Origin: Sinonovacula constricta
Lineage: Eukaryota; Mollusca; Bivalvia; Cardiida; Solecurtidae
Reading direction: 5' to 3'
Assembly (NCBI GenBank): GCA_007844125.1
Contig: CM017560.1
Span: forward strand, 1,606,401 to 1,670,400
DNA: 64,000 nt
Position numbers and translations under genes: made by a program. Position 1 is the stretch's first letter. Each line of letters begins with the position of its first letter. The notes under the pieces are model-generated. The model did not search any database and was not told the origin of the DNA. It worked only from the letters and a program-made list of their open reading frames with translations. This document shows positions 26,301 through 32,900 of this stretch, piece after piece.

Positions 26301-27755
26301 TTACTGCATTTGTTTGTTCTTTACCAGCTTATTGGGTACTATATGACCTAGAGATGTATCTTGATTATTTTAACAGCACCAGAAAGAGGTTTCCCATGCA
26401 GATAGATGGGGAGCCGTGGATGCAACCACCATGTACTGTAAGTACACCAAAAAAGGCTCAATTGTAGGACTTCAAATTATAAACCTTAATTACATAGTTT
26501 CTTTTACCCTCTACAAACATTGTATACATGAATCTGGCTGTCCATCTTCCTGGCCATGGACACAGTTTTGTCAGGTTTTCTTCTTGTTCAGTTTTATTTT
26601 GAATAAGTTAAAGTTCCTAGCTCATCATGATTATCTAGCATCACAATGTGATGTTATGTTTCAGTCCTTTGAAACTATAGGCCCTCTATTCTACTCAACT
26701 TTGTCAGTAGGATAATAAGGTAAAGGAAAAAAATGTTTAGATAATTTTGATCATGAATGCCATGAGGAAACACTTTGAATATTTTCTTGTCAGAAACAAC
26801 AAGAGCTAGAGCCTTGGCATTTTGTATGGGCTCTTTTATGTTGCCCTCTTTTAAGATTGTACAACAAAATTTGATTGGTCAAAAGGCATGTCTGACAGGG
26901 ACATGACCATTATCCATATATAGCTATATTGTCAAAATTTTAAAAATCTTGTTGGTAGATCAAAATTTTCAGATCAGATTTAAACCGTTTGTCCAAATGT
27001 TTCTTGTGCACTTTCCTGTTATCAATGTTACAATTGTTCACATCTGTTAAATGATTGCTGATATTTCTTATTGCCTCATGTCTCCAGGCATTTAGGTGAG
27101 TGATGTAGGGCCATCATGGTCCTCCTGATAGTTTGTTGAAGGCTTTTGATTTCAACAGGCCTATGTGGCACAATAGGAAAGGCCTTGGCCCCAGGGGCAA
27201 AGACCATGGTTTAATTTCATTTGTAGACCATATACCAAAATGTTAATTGATACTCAGGTGAGATCCTGAAGCCAATGTTTTAAAACTTAGCTGGAGTTTG
27301 AGATCATTCTCAATGATCTGATTGGCTGAATTTTAAGCACGGTTTGAAATCTGGCCAATCAGATACTTGAGAATGATTTCAGGCTCTATGTCTTGTGGCT
27401 CCACTTAAAGAACAATTCATCTAAGTGCTGTATTATGTATTTCATGTATTGAAATGCTTGGCAAGTCATTAAAGTAGAGCAGCACAATAAATGCTGCAAG
27501 TTTCTAAATTTTTGGAATAGTTCAGGTAAATGCTAATCTCGACAAATTGAACAGTTATTTCCTATATTCCTATGATTAAATTATGCTTATTAGTGTTATG
27601 GGCATTTTTTTTACAATTGATATACATGTACATCAACTTATTTCTTTTATCAACCTACAGATTTCTGTGACACACAAAAACCAAGTACCCATGATGATTG
27701 GACCTCCATCTCGGAAGAAATCCTCCATTTTTCATCTGTTTAACAAGAAATAGTG
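8256..27755 (+). CDS. DGKB: Type I diacylglycerol kinase, C-terminal 547 residues in 15 exons (5' end missing)
   Basis: It phosphorylates diacylglycerol to phosphatidic acid using ATP, ending DAG signalling at membranes. Seen: two tandem C1 fingers (residues about 8-57 and 73-122 of the visible part), a linker, and a catalytic domain starting at [16 protein letters not shown]. It carries the GGDGT nucleotide loop and [11 protein letters not shown]. The accessory domain contains [21 protein letters not shown] and [12 protein letters not shown]. The C-terminus [11 protein letters not shown] matches type I enzymes. Exons join in frame from 8256 to the TAG at 27751-27753: 8256-8373, 8791-8879, 12040-12150, 12654-12824, 13968-14059, 15776-15850, 18179-18264, 19148-19237, 19798-19964, 20602-20666, 20999-21089, 21933-22146, 25866-25986, 26377-26437, 27661-27755. 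Type I enzymes are about 735-800 residues, so roughly 200 N-terminal residues (recoverin homology, EF hands) are absent. The symbol is by similarity; the gene may predate the vertebrate alpha/beta/gamma split. Confidence 0.95.
8791..8879 (+). CDS. DGKB: DGK exon b: first C1 domain, C-terminal half
   Basis: Continues CKYTVHERC and on to [17 protein letters not shown]. Together with the previous exon it completes C-x2-C-x4-H-x2-C-x7-C, the full set of C1 zinc ligands. Acceptor is tatttcag; donor is gtaagt after a Gln codon, phase 0. Confidence 0.95.
10846..11612. repeat. 29-bp tandem array
   Basis: Unit is ttgacaccataaatcatagt plus gggctatat, about 26 copies, mostly 85-100% alike. A ggg/ttg variant and a catcataaaacttag variant are interspersed, showing local amplification of sub-blocks. 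Confidence 0.95.
11613..11985. repeat. Two further related arrays
   Basis: First, longer units around tatgtttgaaaccaaatatc (11613-11800). Then roughly 26-bp units tttgacctcttcagtcatac (11805-11985). Both keep the ctatgtttga core of the 29-bp array, so they look like successive generations of one satellite. Confidence 0.85.
12040..12150 (+). CDS. DGKB: DGK exon c: second C1 domain, first part
   Basis: Thirty-seven codons, starting [11 protein letters not shown] and including CDRCHKSM and LHCRWCHLT. It gives the second C1 finger its His, a CxxC pair and a second CxxC pair. Acceptor is gatag, donor is gtaagc. A diverged copy of the last 40 or so exon bases plus donor position lies in the following intron at about 12265-12304. 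Confidence 0.95.
12265..12304 (+). repeat. Exon-end copy in DGK intron 3
   Basis: atggtgtcacctcacagt here repeats the last bases of the exon ending at 12150, with the upstream gcctgcat/gtctgcat match extending the similarity to about 40 bp. The donor has decayed to gtgcat. Confidence 0.75.
12654..12824 (+). CDS. DGKB: DGK exon d: end of second C1 and linker to catalytic domain
   Basis: Fifty-seven codons. [12 protein letters not shown] completes H-x2-C-x7-C of the second C1. Then follow [15 protein letters not shown], typical of the stretch after C1b in DGKs, and a Ser/Thr-rich linker ending DSSTSN. The donor gtaagc, with the preceding exon bases gctcaacctcaaat, is the seed of the long array in the next intron. 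Confidence 0.92.
12811..13600 (+). repeat. 50/51-bp array seeded by exon end and 5' splice site (intron 4)
   Basis: About 15 units. Each contains gctcaacctcaaat followed by gtaagcatag or gtaagacag, i.e. the last 14 exon bases and donor of the exon ending at 12824, then taaataggtatattcacctg. The 50-bp and 51-bp variants partly alternate, which points to amplification of a dimer. Confidence 0.95.
13655..13935 (+). repeat. 51-bp array, diverged sister of the preceding one
   Basis: About five units with gctcaacctccaatgtaacc and atggtaaacaggtatcttta. The exon-derived core is still recognisable, but the donor has changed from gtaagc to gtaacc. Units are a multiple of three, which creates open frames on both strands that are not genes. 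Confidence 0.92.
13968..14059 (+). CDS. DGKB: DGK exon e: start of catalytic domain
   Basis: Encodes [19 protein letters not shown] then [21 protein letters not shown] is the conserved opening strand and loop of the DAGK catalytic domain. Phase 0 in, phase 2 out. The last 19 exon bases and the donor are duplicated in a 52-bp tandem pair (14041-14144). Confidence 0.95.
14041..14144 (+). repeat. 52-bp tandem pair spanning exon end and donor (intron 5)
   Basis: Copies at 14041-14092 and 14093-14144 differ at about one base. The first includes the last 19 exon bases and the used donor; the second is an intact decoy copy. The near identity implies a recent duplication. Confidence 0.95.
14940..15060 (-). 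mobile_element. SINE 3' fragment, reverse orientation
   Basis: On the minus strand it contains ggtcttcctccgcc, like the ggattttccgccacc part of the SINE at 43354-43640. No pol III boxes remain. Confidence 0.35.
15571..15729. mobile_element. Fold-back MITE just upstream of a DGK acceptor
   Basis: Ends are ggaatactacgtcagc and gctgacgtagtattcc, perfect inverted repeats. The complementarity continues with mismatches to the centre, so nearly all 159 bp can form one hairpin. It ends 46 bp before the exon at 15776. No clear target duplication is visible. Confidence 0.85.
15776..15850 (+). CDS. DGKB: DGK exon f: catalytic domain
   Basis: Encodes [18 protein letters not shown] then KGGPKVG, matching the [10 protein letters not shown] segment of DGKs. 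Acceptor is ttttcag. The donor gtaggt is weaker than consensus, and the exon end plus donor is repeated about 40 times in the following intron. The acceptor lies 46 bp after a fold-back MITE. Confidence 0.95.
15851..17250 (+). repeat. 33-bp array seeded by exon end and 5' splice site (intron 6)
   Basis: About 40 units of atgaaaggtggacctaaagt plus agggtaggtattt. The first 23 or so bases copy the end of the exon finishing at 15850 and every unit repeats its donor. Variants include ccttaag, ggagg and gacagg. The terminator-like variant tgaatgtgtgggtgtcatt occurs at 16291, 16911 and 17228. The flanks of the first two are the same for over 100 bp, so a block of about 620 bp was also duplicated. 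Confidence 0.97.
17251..18178. other. Rest of DGK intron 6
   Basis: AT-rich, low complexity in places; nothing recognised. The short ORFs at 17797-18015 and around 18091 are not supported by any domain. Confidence 0.5.
18179..18264 (+). CDS. DGKB: DGK exon g: GGDGT nucleotide-binding loop
   Basis: Encodes [20 protein letters not shown] then [13 protein letters not shown] is the ATP-binding glycine motif essential in DGK catalytic domains. Phase requires the donor gtaaaa at 18265. That is off consensus at positions 5 and 6, but it is the only one that keeps frame with the next exon. Confidence 0.95.
18380..18662 (+). mobile_element. tRNA-derived SINE with CAAA-type tail (intron 7)
   Basis: A box TGGCACAATTGG (18386-18397), B box GGTTCAAACCC (18418-18428), then a body with gctaacgctcaagc and agtgtcaggataatatgact, and the 3' end gggacattaaaccgaataaa with aacaaacaaac. 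It is the most complete copy of the family seen at 6907. MetaSINE or a similar mollusc family is possible but not verifiable here. Confidence 0.8.
19148..19237 (+). CDS. DGKB: DGK exon h: catalytic domain, GTGNDLAR
   Basis: Encodes [20 protein letters not shown] then [22 protein letters not shown] is a diagnostic DGK motif next to the nucleotide site. Acceptor is atttcag, donor is gtactg, phase 1. Confidence 0.95.
19395..19660 (+). mobile_element. SINE with exact 77-bp internal tandem duplication (intron 8)
   Basis: Same tRNA(Leu)-like family as 2557 and 43354: cactgacttgttacctttca, gagttccagtcctg (B-box relic), and the end gtctttcttcattcaaaatg. The block 19424-19500 is repeated at 19501-19577 without visible difference. 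Confidence 0.65.
19798..19964 (+). CDS. DGKB: DGK exon i: end of catalytic and start of accessory domain
   Basis: Encodes [20 protein letters not shown], then MDRWQIEF, an acidic stretch (DLEEESGD), and NNYFSIGV, the conserved start of the DGK accessory domain. Its last 38 bases and the donor are copied eight or so times in the next intron at roughly 80% identity to the exon. Confidence 0.95.
19965..20385 (+). repeat. 50-bp array seeded by exon end and 5' splice site (intron 9)
   Basis: Eight or so units of cttacaccatcaccagtaaa, tccttcactattagagtg and gtaagtctgtat. The 38 bases before each gtaagt match the end of the exon finishing at 19964 at about 80%. All units keep a perfect gtaagt donor. 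The units are nearly identical to one another, so amplification came after divergence from the exon. Confidence 0.96.
20602..20666 (+). CDS. DGKB: DGK exon j: accessory domain
   Basis: Encodes [20 protein letters not shown] then SR, continuing FSIGVDASI and the RFHxMREKHPEKFNSR segment common to all DGKs. Donor is gttagt. The intron behind it shows no repeat array. Confidence 0.95.
20999..21089 (+). CDS. DGKB: DGK exon k: accessory domain
   Basis: Encodes [20 protein letters not shown] then [10 protein letters not shown], the conserved [11 protein letters not shown] block. Donor is gtaagt. The exon end atagatattatg plus donor recurs about every 22 bp through the following 380 bp of intron. 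Confidence 0.95.
21090..21475 (+). repeat. About 22-bp array seeded by exon end and 5' splice site (intron 11)
   Basis: About 17 units of atatagatattatggtaag with variants gtaagtcc, gtaagaca, gtatgact. The motif atagatattatg followed by gtaagt is exactly the end of the exon finishing at 21089 with its donor. Confidence 0.93.
21933..22146 (+). CDS. DGKB: DGK exon l: accessory domain with lysine-rich insert
   Basis: Starts [20 protein letters not shown] and continues [15 protein letters not shown], strictly DGK-like. Then comes a basic low-complexity segment ([17 protein letters not shown]) and a Ser-rich stretch. Type I enzymes have a variable insert here, so the position is expected and the composition is lineage-specific. 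Donor is gtatgt. Confidence 0.95.
22485..22720 (+). pseudogene. LINE ORF2 C-terminal fragment (intron 12)
   Basis: The frame contains [15 protein letters not shown] followed by [14 protein letters not shown]. It resembles the WNxLxxxxxxAxTxxxFK end of non-LTR retrotransposon reverse transcriptases with their short tail. The RT core is absent. Family assignment is from memory of the motif and is tentative. Confidence 0.4.
23538..23814 (+). pseudogene. SWIM-like zinc-finger ORF fragment (transposon-associated)
   Basis: Encodes 92 residues beginning [13 protein letters not shown], with [13 protein letters not shown] and ending [11 protein letters not shown]. The CSC before the end is the CxC half of a SWIM finger; the CxH half would be in a further exon after a possible donor at ccgg|gtaatt. 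Related proteins pair SWIM with a YqaJ nuclease. No continuation was found before 25865. It sits in intron 12 in DNA richer in CpG than its surroundings, which fits a recent insertion. Confidence 0.5.
23925..24329 (-). pseudogene. THAP-like DNA-binding ORF fragment (transposase N-terminus?)
   Basis: 134 residues, with [31 protein letters not shown] and [13 protein letters not shown] at about 44-95. This resembles the first part of THAP domains that precede DDE_Tnp_4 transposases in invertebrates, where the FPKPK, W and CxRPxxQLN positions are shared. The distal CxxH is missing, probably lost or in another exon. The N-terminal hydrophobic run may be outside the true protein. It converges on the SWIM ORF, consistent with a two-gene ISL2EU-type element with its middle lost. 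Confidence 0.5.
24430..25865. other. Rest of DGK intron 12
   Basis: AT-rich sequence without a recognisable gene; Lys/Asn/Phe-rich short ORFs are compositional. Confidence 0.5.
25866..25986 (+). CDS. DGKB: DGK exon m: accessory domain
   Basis: Encodes [20 protein letters not shown] then [20 protein letters not shown], matching EVVGLE and GRRLAQC of type I DGKs. It follows a 3.7-kb intron loaded with mobile-element debris. Donor is gtaagt. Confidence 0.95.
26377..26437 (+). CDS. DGKB: DGK exon n: [12 protein letters not shown]
   Basis: Encodes [29 protein letters not shown] is one of the most conserved DGK accessory-domain motifs. Acceptor is taacag, donor is gtaagt, and it ends in phase 0. 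Confidence 0.95.
27160..27400. mobile_element. Palindromic repeat in intron 14
   Basis: gagatcattctcaatgatct, gattggctg and, about 60 bp on, ggccaatcagat then cttgagaatgatttc form an imperfect inverted repeat (27299-27381). It is preceded by a tRNA-like stretch (gtggcacaataggaaaggcc). Similar CAATCAG inverted pairs recur near 35,940-36,000 and 38,720-38,770. Confidence 0.45.
27661..27755 (+). CDS. DGKB: DGK exon o: C-terminus and stop
   Basis: Encodes [16 protein letters not shown] then [14 protein letters not shown] and TAG at 27751-27753. The tail matches the HKNQAPMLMGPP end of vertebrate DGK beta/gamma, with a short basic-hydrophobic finish. A consensus donor gtaaga begins two bases after the stop, so the 3' UTR is probably spliced. 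Confidence 0.92.
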
Positions 27756-29500
27756 GTAAGAATTGCCCTCTTGTTATTTAAAATCTATTTTACTCACCCA
27801 GTTTTGCAGTCAGTCATTTTTTATATGTTTTAGGTAGTTTTTTTTAATGATGATTTTTTTATTTTGTATTAATAATCATGGTATAAGAAATAGTTTTTCC
27901 CATGGTAAGAGTCATCTGTGTTTAAAGGATTTAAATCTGCTAGAAATTGATTGACTTTATTTGTACTGGTTTATCTGCTGATAAAGACCTCTTCTAAATA
28001 ATAACATTTAACTTTTAATAATGAAACAATATTAATAAATGAAATTTTAACTGATGCAGATATGTGATCTTTCCTTAGTTTCAAAGAAGGAGACTTAGGC
28101 TCCTAGAGAGGGAGATTGGGGTGCCAGGGAGGGAGATTGGGGTTCCAGGGAGGGAGATTTCTGTGAATGCGTATTAAATTGACTATGTGGCTTATTTCTA
28201 TTGGTAAAACAGTATTTTTTGTCTTTTTTATCAATAAACAGAGTAATTTCAGTGATAATTTTTTTCTTTTGAATATTTAAAAAAAAAAAAAAATTGGATT
28301 TAGACATAAATTGTATGCTTTGATTTTGAACTTGTGGCCTATAAAAACAACAACAGTCAAAACAAGTAAAGTGTCAACAGCACTTACTAATGAATTAAAA
28401 AAAAAGGTTTTCAAAGTGATCTAAATATATTCTACCATCAAATTAAAATAAAAATAAAATCTTAATGTTCCTATTAAGATTTTAAATTTGAAATAATGAG
28501 TATGCAAGCATAAAAATAGTTTATTTAATTTGTAAGTAAGTGACAAAAGAGTTTTGCTATTTATAAAATATTAGTGGTAAACACTTTGATACATTTTTGC
28601 CTAAAGAAATTAATTTTAAATGAATTTAGAATACATGAAGACATTGTACTTATCAAAAATAAATAGCAAACAAGTGTTTTTCTTTGACAAAGTAGGAAAT
28701 AGATAACTGTTCAGATTTCTTACATATAGAAGTCAATTGCTAATGAAAAAAGCAAAATAAACAGCTAAAATTATTTTACATTAATGAATTCATCTGTTGA
28801 CAATATATCATCTTATAAGATAACTGATGTAAACTGGTTTGGACTGGTTGAAATGGAAAATATGTTTTAAAAGTGTCTATGGTTGGCATCCTATTTACTG
28901 TTCATGCACAAAATGAGATGGTATCAACTGTCACAAAAACCATTTACTTTTAAGATAAATGTATATTTGCAGGAAGAAGACAGATATTCCATTCAAATTG
29001 AAACAACACTATTGTAAAGTAAAGTAAAGAAACGATTTACTCCTCTTAAAAAATCTAGAGTCAAAGTAAGCTTAACATAATGTTGGGAAACTCTGCCTTG
29101 ATCTCCATTTCTTAGCTTTGATCTGTTTCAAGGTTTCTGTGACCCTTGCAGATTTGTCTCCTAATTGCCCAAAACATATTTCAGAGCTAGAAGCTTGCCT
29201 ACATGAGTTATATAATGTGTTGTTTTGTCAGTGCCGATAATGTCCTAAATAATATGCAGTTAGCAAAAAGCCTCACAAAGTATCAAATTAAAGTCAACGA
29301 TTGTTTTAGTAGCACAATGCACAAATATGTATACATGTTGAAAGCTCAGTGTATTCAGCAGTGTTTCCTACATTCGTCTCTTTCAAGCAAACTTGTTTTT
29401 GTGTTAATTTCCCATACACATTATTACTTTTACACAATGTTTATTTTCAACCATGTTAATTTCACGCAGCATGTTCTTAGTATAGGTTTTGAGTCTAAAT
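27756..29500. other. Sequence after the DGK stop
   Basis: AT-rich, no gene. AATAAA hexamers occur near 28033, 28231 and 28659 and could end a short-UTR transcript. A 22-bp repeat around agagggagattggggt is present three times at 28100-28160. Confidence 0.45.
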
Positions 29501-29511
29501 TGGTGATTCTT

Positions 29512-29700
29512 CCTGCCTGTCCCTTTTGCCGACTGACTGTTCAATTGCGGTACTTGTTGGGTTTGCTCTTTTTGTTAAATGACTCATCACATATTTCTTT
29601 TTACATTTGGCTTGCACATGAATACCTTTGACCTGTGCCTTTTCAAATTTTGTTATTTGTTGCAATGCTCATAGGACTTTGTCATATATCCTTATTCATG
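29512..29700 (+). repeat. Diverged copy of an interspersed repeat
   Basis: Contains cccttttgccgactgactg and later ataggactttgtcatata, matching in order the repeat at 56951-57360 (cccttttgccgactgaccg, then the ttttcttatttacc-type end). It is older than the right-hand copies. Confidence 0.45.
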
Positions 29701-30561
29701 GATTAGAAAACACGGTTGCCCGCTAAGTTGCTCCCTTTGGTTTCTAATTCTTGGAAGAGACGCCACTTTAGACACCAACCTTAACATGGTAAAACTTTAT
29801 TTAGCAGTCACGGTTTAAGAAAAAATATTTAAACTAGAGTAAGTTTTATGAGTACGCACGAGCACATCAGTTTCAACAAATGCTGTAGTCGGCTGACAAA
29901 ATGACGTCACACATATAATTAGCGCTAGTTTGTTTTTTGTTGGTAAGGCATGTACGCAGGTCAGTTGGTAAACGTTTTTAATTTATTCTGTCATGTCAGT
30001 TGCCTGCATTCAAGTGCATTCATGTCCATTTTTCTATATATTTACCTGTTTACATAGTGTATTTAGAGTACCAATGTAAATGGAAATCATTGTACTTTTT
30101 TGCAATTAGGAGGTTTGTCAAACGCAATAATAATGCTGGAAATTAGTACCTTGACTCGAGATTAGGGAAATATTGAAGATGTTCATCTAATTATCCCGAC
30201 CTTGCATTTCGGTAAATGCAGAATAGTTCTCATAGCAACCTATTAACGAGTTAAGAAATATTAAAAATTGGGAAGCTCAGTCCAGTGCCTGTGTCCGCAC
30301 GTACGTTAAGTGTTGCTTCCATTTTCAACATAATGTAGTGTTAGGAAATAGAACATGTGACACTGATTGGTCATGTTCATAATTCACTACATGGGTGTGG
30401 TTATATTGTCGATCAAGGGATGACAGTATGTGACGGTTGTCTTCTTACACCAGTAGGCGGGGCACGAAATTATCCTCTCGACCATTGAACACTCGGTACG
30501 CTCAATGAAAGGCAGTGATCTGTTCTGATTAGCTGTACACATGCACACGCAGGTGGTGTCA

Positions 30562-30769
30562 CTTGCAATAGGTTATATTGCATAATCAAATGATGGTTGC
30601 TTGCAATAGGTTATATTGCATAATCAAATGCTGGTTGCTTGCAATAGGTTATATTGCATAATCAAATGATGGTTGCTTGCAATAGGTTATATTGCATAAT
30701 CAAATGCTGGTTGCTTGCAATAGGTTATATTGCATAATCAAATGCTGGTTGCTTGCAATAAGTTATATT
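30562..30769. repeat. 38-bp satellite, left block
   Basis: About five copies of gcaataggttatattgcata plus atcaaatgctggttgctt, with gatgg/gctgg alternating. The core tgcaataggttatattgca is itself nearly palindromic. The last copy stops in mid-unit at the insertion described next. Confidence 0.95.
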
Positions 30770-31020
30770 ATACCTCATTTGCATACGCCCTTCTATATTT
30801 AATATGACGTCATCCAGTCCATAAATCGCATATTGACCGGCTACCCGGTCCATAATTCTTATATTGACTGTTTATGACGTCATCCAGTTTGTTTGACTGT
30901 TTAAACGCGACTTTTACGACGTGCGAATTTTACGACAACACAAACAGACGATATTGTCAAAATGGCTAAGTGATTCTCCTTTTTATCGGAGACAGATTTA
31001 GTTAAAATCAGCGAATCTAA

Positions 31021-31137
31021 TGGATTCTGAAAACACCAAAACCGCGACAAAACTGAAGCTCTTTCGAACATATCTAGCAGAAAAAGGCCACGATTCTTCC
31101 TTTGAAACCTACACGAACGAAATTCTTAAAGTCCGGG
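31021..31137 (+). pseudogene. Crypton-like N-terminal ORF fragment
   Basis: Begins MDSENTKTATKLKLFRTYL then AEKGHDSSFETYTNE. The pattern of SENTK.AT followed by FR.YL and a short acidic helix resembles the N-terminal SAM-like segment of Crypton/DUF3504 tyrosine-recombinase-type proteins in invertebrates. Only about 39 codons remain and no catalytic region is present. Identification rests on motif memory. Confidence 0.4.
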
Positions 31138-31360
31138 TCTTTTGTCTAGTAACATTTACTATTTAATTTGAACAACAAAAATGGAATATTAAAAGAAGAT
31201 AATGTTGTTTTTTTTTGCTGCATCGCTTGAAAATAATGAAAAAACGACTAGGGTTTGAGATATTTCACACACTGAACAAATACAATTATTATTTGAAAGC
31301 AAATTATACTAAACTTAAAAGCAACAAAAGGGATAAAAGGATTAAGATTCGGTATAATAT

Positions 31361-31513
31361 AACAAATAATACATGGCCTTGAGGGCAATATGCAAGTTTA
31401 CGGACTGGTTGGTCAGACCTTGGAAGATATAGCTTCGGGCCATATTCCTTTCTCGGTCTGACCAACCAGTCCGTAAACTTGCATATTGCCCTCAAGGCCA
31501 TGTATTATTTGTT
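31361..31513. repeat. Perfect 59-bp inverted repeat, 35-bp loop
   Basis: Arms 31361-31419 and 31455-31513 are exact reverse complements, from aacaaataatacatggcctt outermost to ggttggtcagacc innermost. The loop is 31420-31454. A minus-strand ORF across it is a by-product. Confidence 0.97.
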
Positions 31514-31515
31514 AA

Positions 31516-31915
31516 ATATTGCATAATCAAATGATGGTTGCTTGCAATAGGTTATATTGCATAATCAAATGCTGGTTGCTTGCAATAGGTTATATTGCAT
31601 AATCAAATGATGGTTGCTTGCAATAGGTTATATTGCATAATCAAATGCTGGTTGCTTGCAATAGGTTATATTGTATAATCAAATGCTGGTTGCTTGCAAT
31701 AGGTTATATTGCATAATCAAATGCTGGTTGCTTGCAATAGGTTATATTGCATAATCAAATGCTGGTTGCTTGCAATAGGTTATATTGCATAATCAAATGC
31801 TGGTTGCTTGCAATAGGTTATATTGTATAATCAAATGCTGGCTGCTTGCAATAGGTTATATTGCATAATCAAATGCTGGTTGCTTGCAATAGGTTATATT
31901 GCATAATCAAATGAT
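31516..31915. repeat. 38-bp satellite, right block
   Basis: About ten copies of the same unit as the left block, continuing from the same unit phase at which the left block was interrupted. Confidence 0.95.
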
Positions 31916-32169
31916 CGGCTGTTAGCTACTGACTGCAGTCTTTTGGAGGAGTGAGATTAATCTGTCGGAACATCAAACCGAGAGAATTGATGTGCTTAGC
32001 ATGAGGCGTAAGACAGACCGCTGATATTGGGAGGCGTGAGACAGACCCCTAATGTCGGAAGTTTTCCGGGGAAATCAGGAAAGAAAGATCACATGTCTGC
32101 TGATGTAAGTAGTAGAATGAAATATGACAAATTATAGTTTCTTATTTCTTTTTCCATGTTTATTTGCAG

Positions 32170-32330
32170 GTCTGGACTCAGTGAACTGTTGCTCATCTCT
32201 TGTTGTTGTCTGTCATCTCATCTATAAATATCAGCCAATCAACTTCAGGGAAAGATGTTTACTTCATGTCACATGACTTAAAGTGACCAATCAGCGTGCT
32301 TCTGGAAAGCTTTACATAAAATTATCATGA
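32170..32330 (+). other. Possible 3' UTR exon of the DGK transcript
   Basis: A long pyrimidine-rich tract followed by tttgcag gives a strong acceptor at 32169/32170, matching the donor at 27756. The right end is not defined. A second acceptor-like site (tatttcag) follows near 32385. No coding potential is seen: the likely continuation VWTQ ends in a stop. Splicing is inferred only; transcription could equally end at AATAAA-type sites within 28-29 kb. Confidence 0.3.
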
Positions 32331-32579
32331 ACAATCATTTTTATATTGATGTACATTTTTATTGCTTTTCAAATATTATTTCAGTGTATGTCTTTGTGAA
32401 TCAACTTCCATATTATTTATCCTTGTATTTCAAATAATCTTTGTTATGATTTGTAAAATACAGTTTTGTCCTGTTCAGTATTTTGCTGTTTTAAATTTAA
32501 GAGATTTTGTTTTGTTTAAAGAAGTTGATATATTCTATATGAGTAGTTCATTTAGATATTATTAAATATATATATCACA

Positions 32580-32900
32580 GGCTTACGTGAATGAAAACAA
32601 GAACAAGTGTGTATGCCCCCCTCCTCACAAGAAATCTTTTTGTGTGGAGTTGAAGATAAATTTTTGTGGGTCGCGGGAGGGAATGCTGGAATCTTGTCAT
32701 CCGTCCGTCTGTTCGTCGGTATGACTGTCCATTCAAGGTCAAAATTTTCTTTAGTTAACTTCATGTACAATTTTGCATTATTTTTTATGAAATTTGAAAA
32801 TTAGCTTTAATACTATGGGAAAATGTGCATCAGCTATTTTTGTTACAGAGGAAATTTGCAGGAGTTATGGCCCCTTTTATCAAAATTGTGTCTAGGAATA
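32580..32900. repeat. Interspersed repeat with ggagttatggcccctttt
   Basis: Contains catccgtccgtctgttcgtc, a tgactgtccattcaaggtca block and ggagttatggccc, an order I associate with a common bivalve dispersed repeat. Family name unknown to me. Confidence 0.35.

Larger units (their letters stand above)
30770..31515 (+). mobile_element. 746-bp insertion inside the 38-bp satellite
   Basis: The satellite is cut after gttATATT (30765-30769) and resumes at ATATTgcata (31516-31520), so ATATT is a candidate 5-bp target duplication. The insert has a higher CpG density than its flanks, two TGACGTCATCCAG sites (30805, 30875), a short Crypton-like ORF start and a perfect terminal hairpin. It is probably a deletion derivative of a larger element. 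Confidence 0.7.

Noticed and set aside
31304..31501. Minus-strand 65-codon ORF
   Set aside because: It runs through both arms of the perfect hairpin and encodes nothing recognisable.
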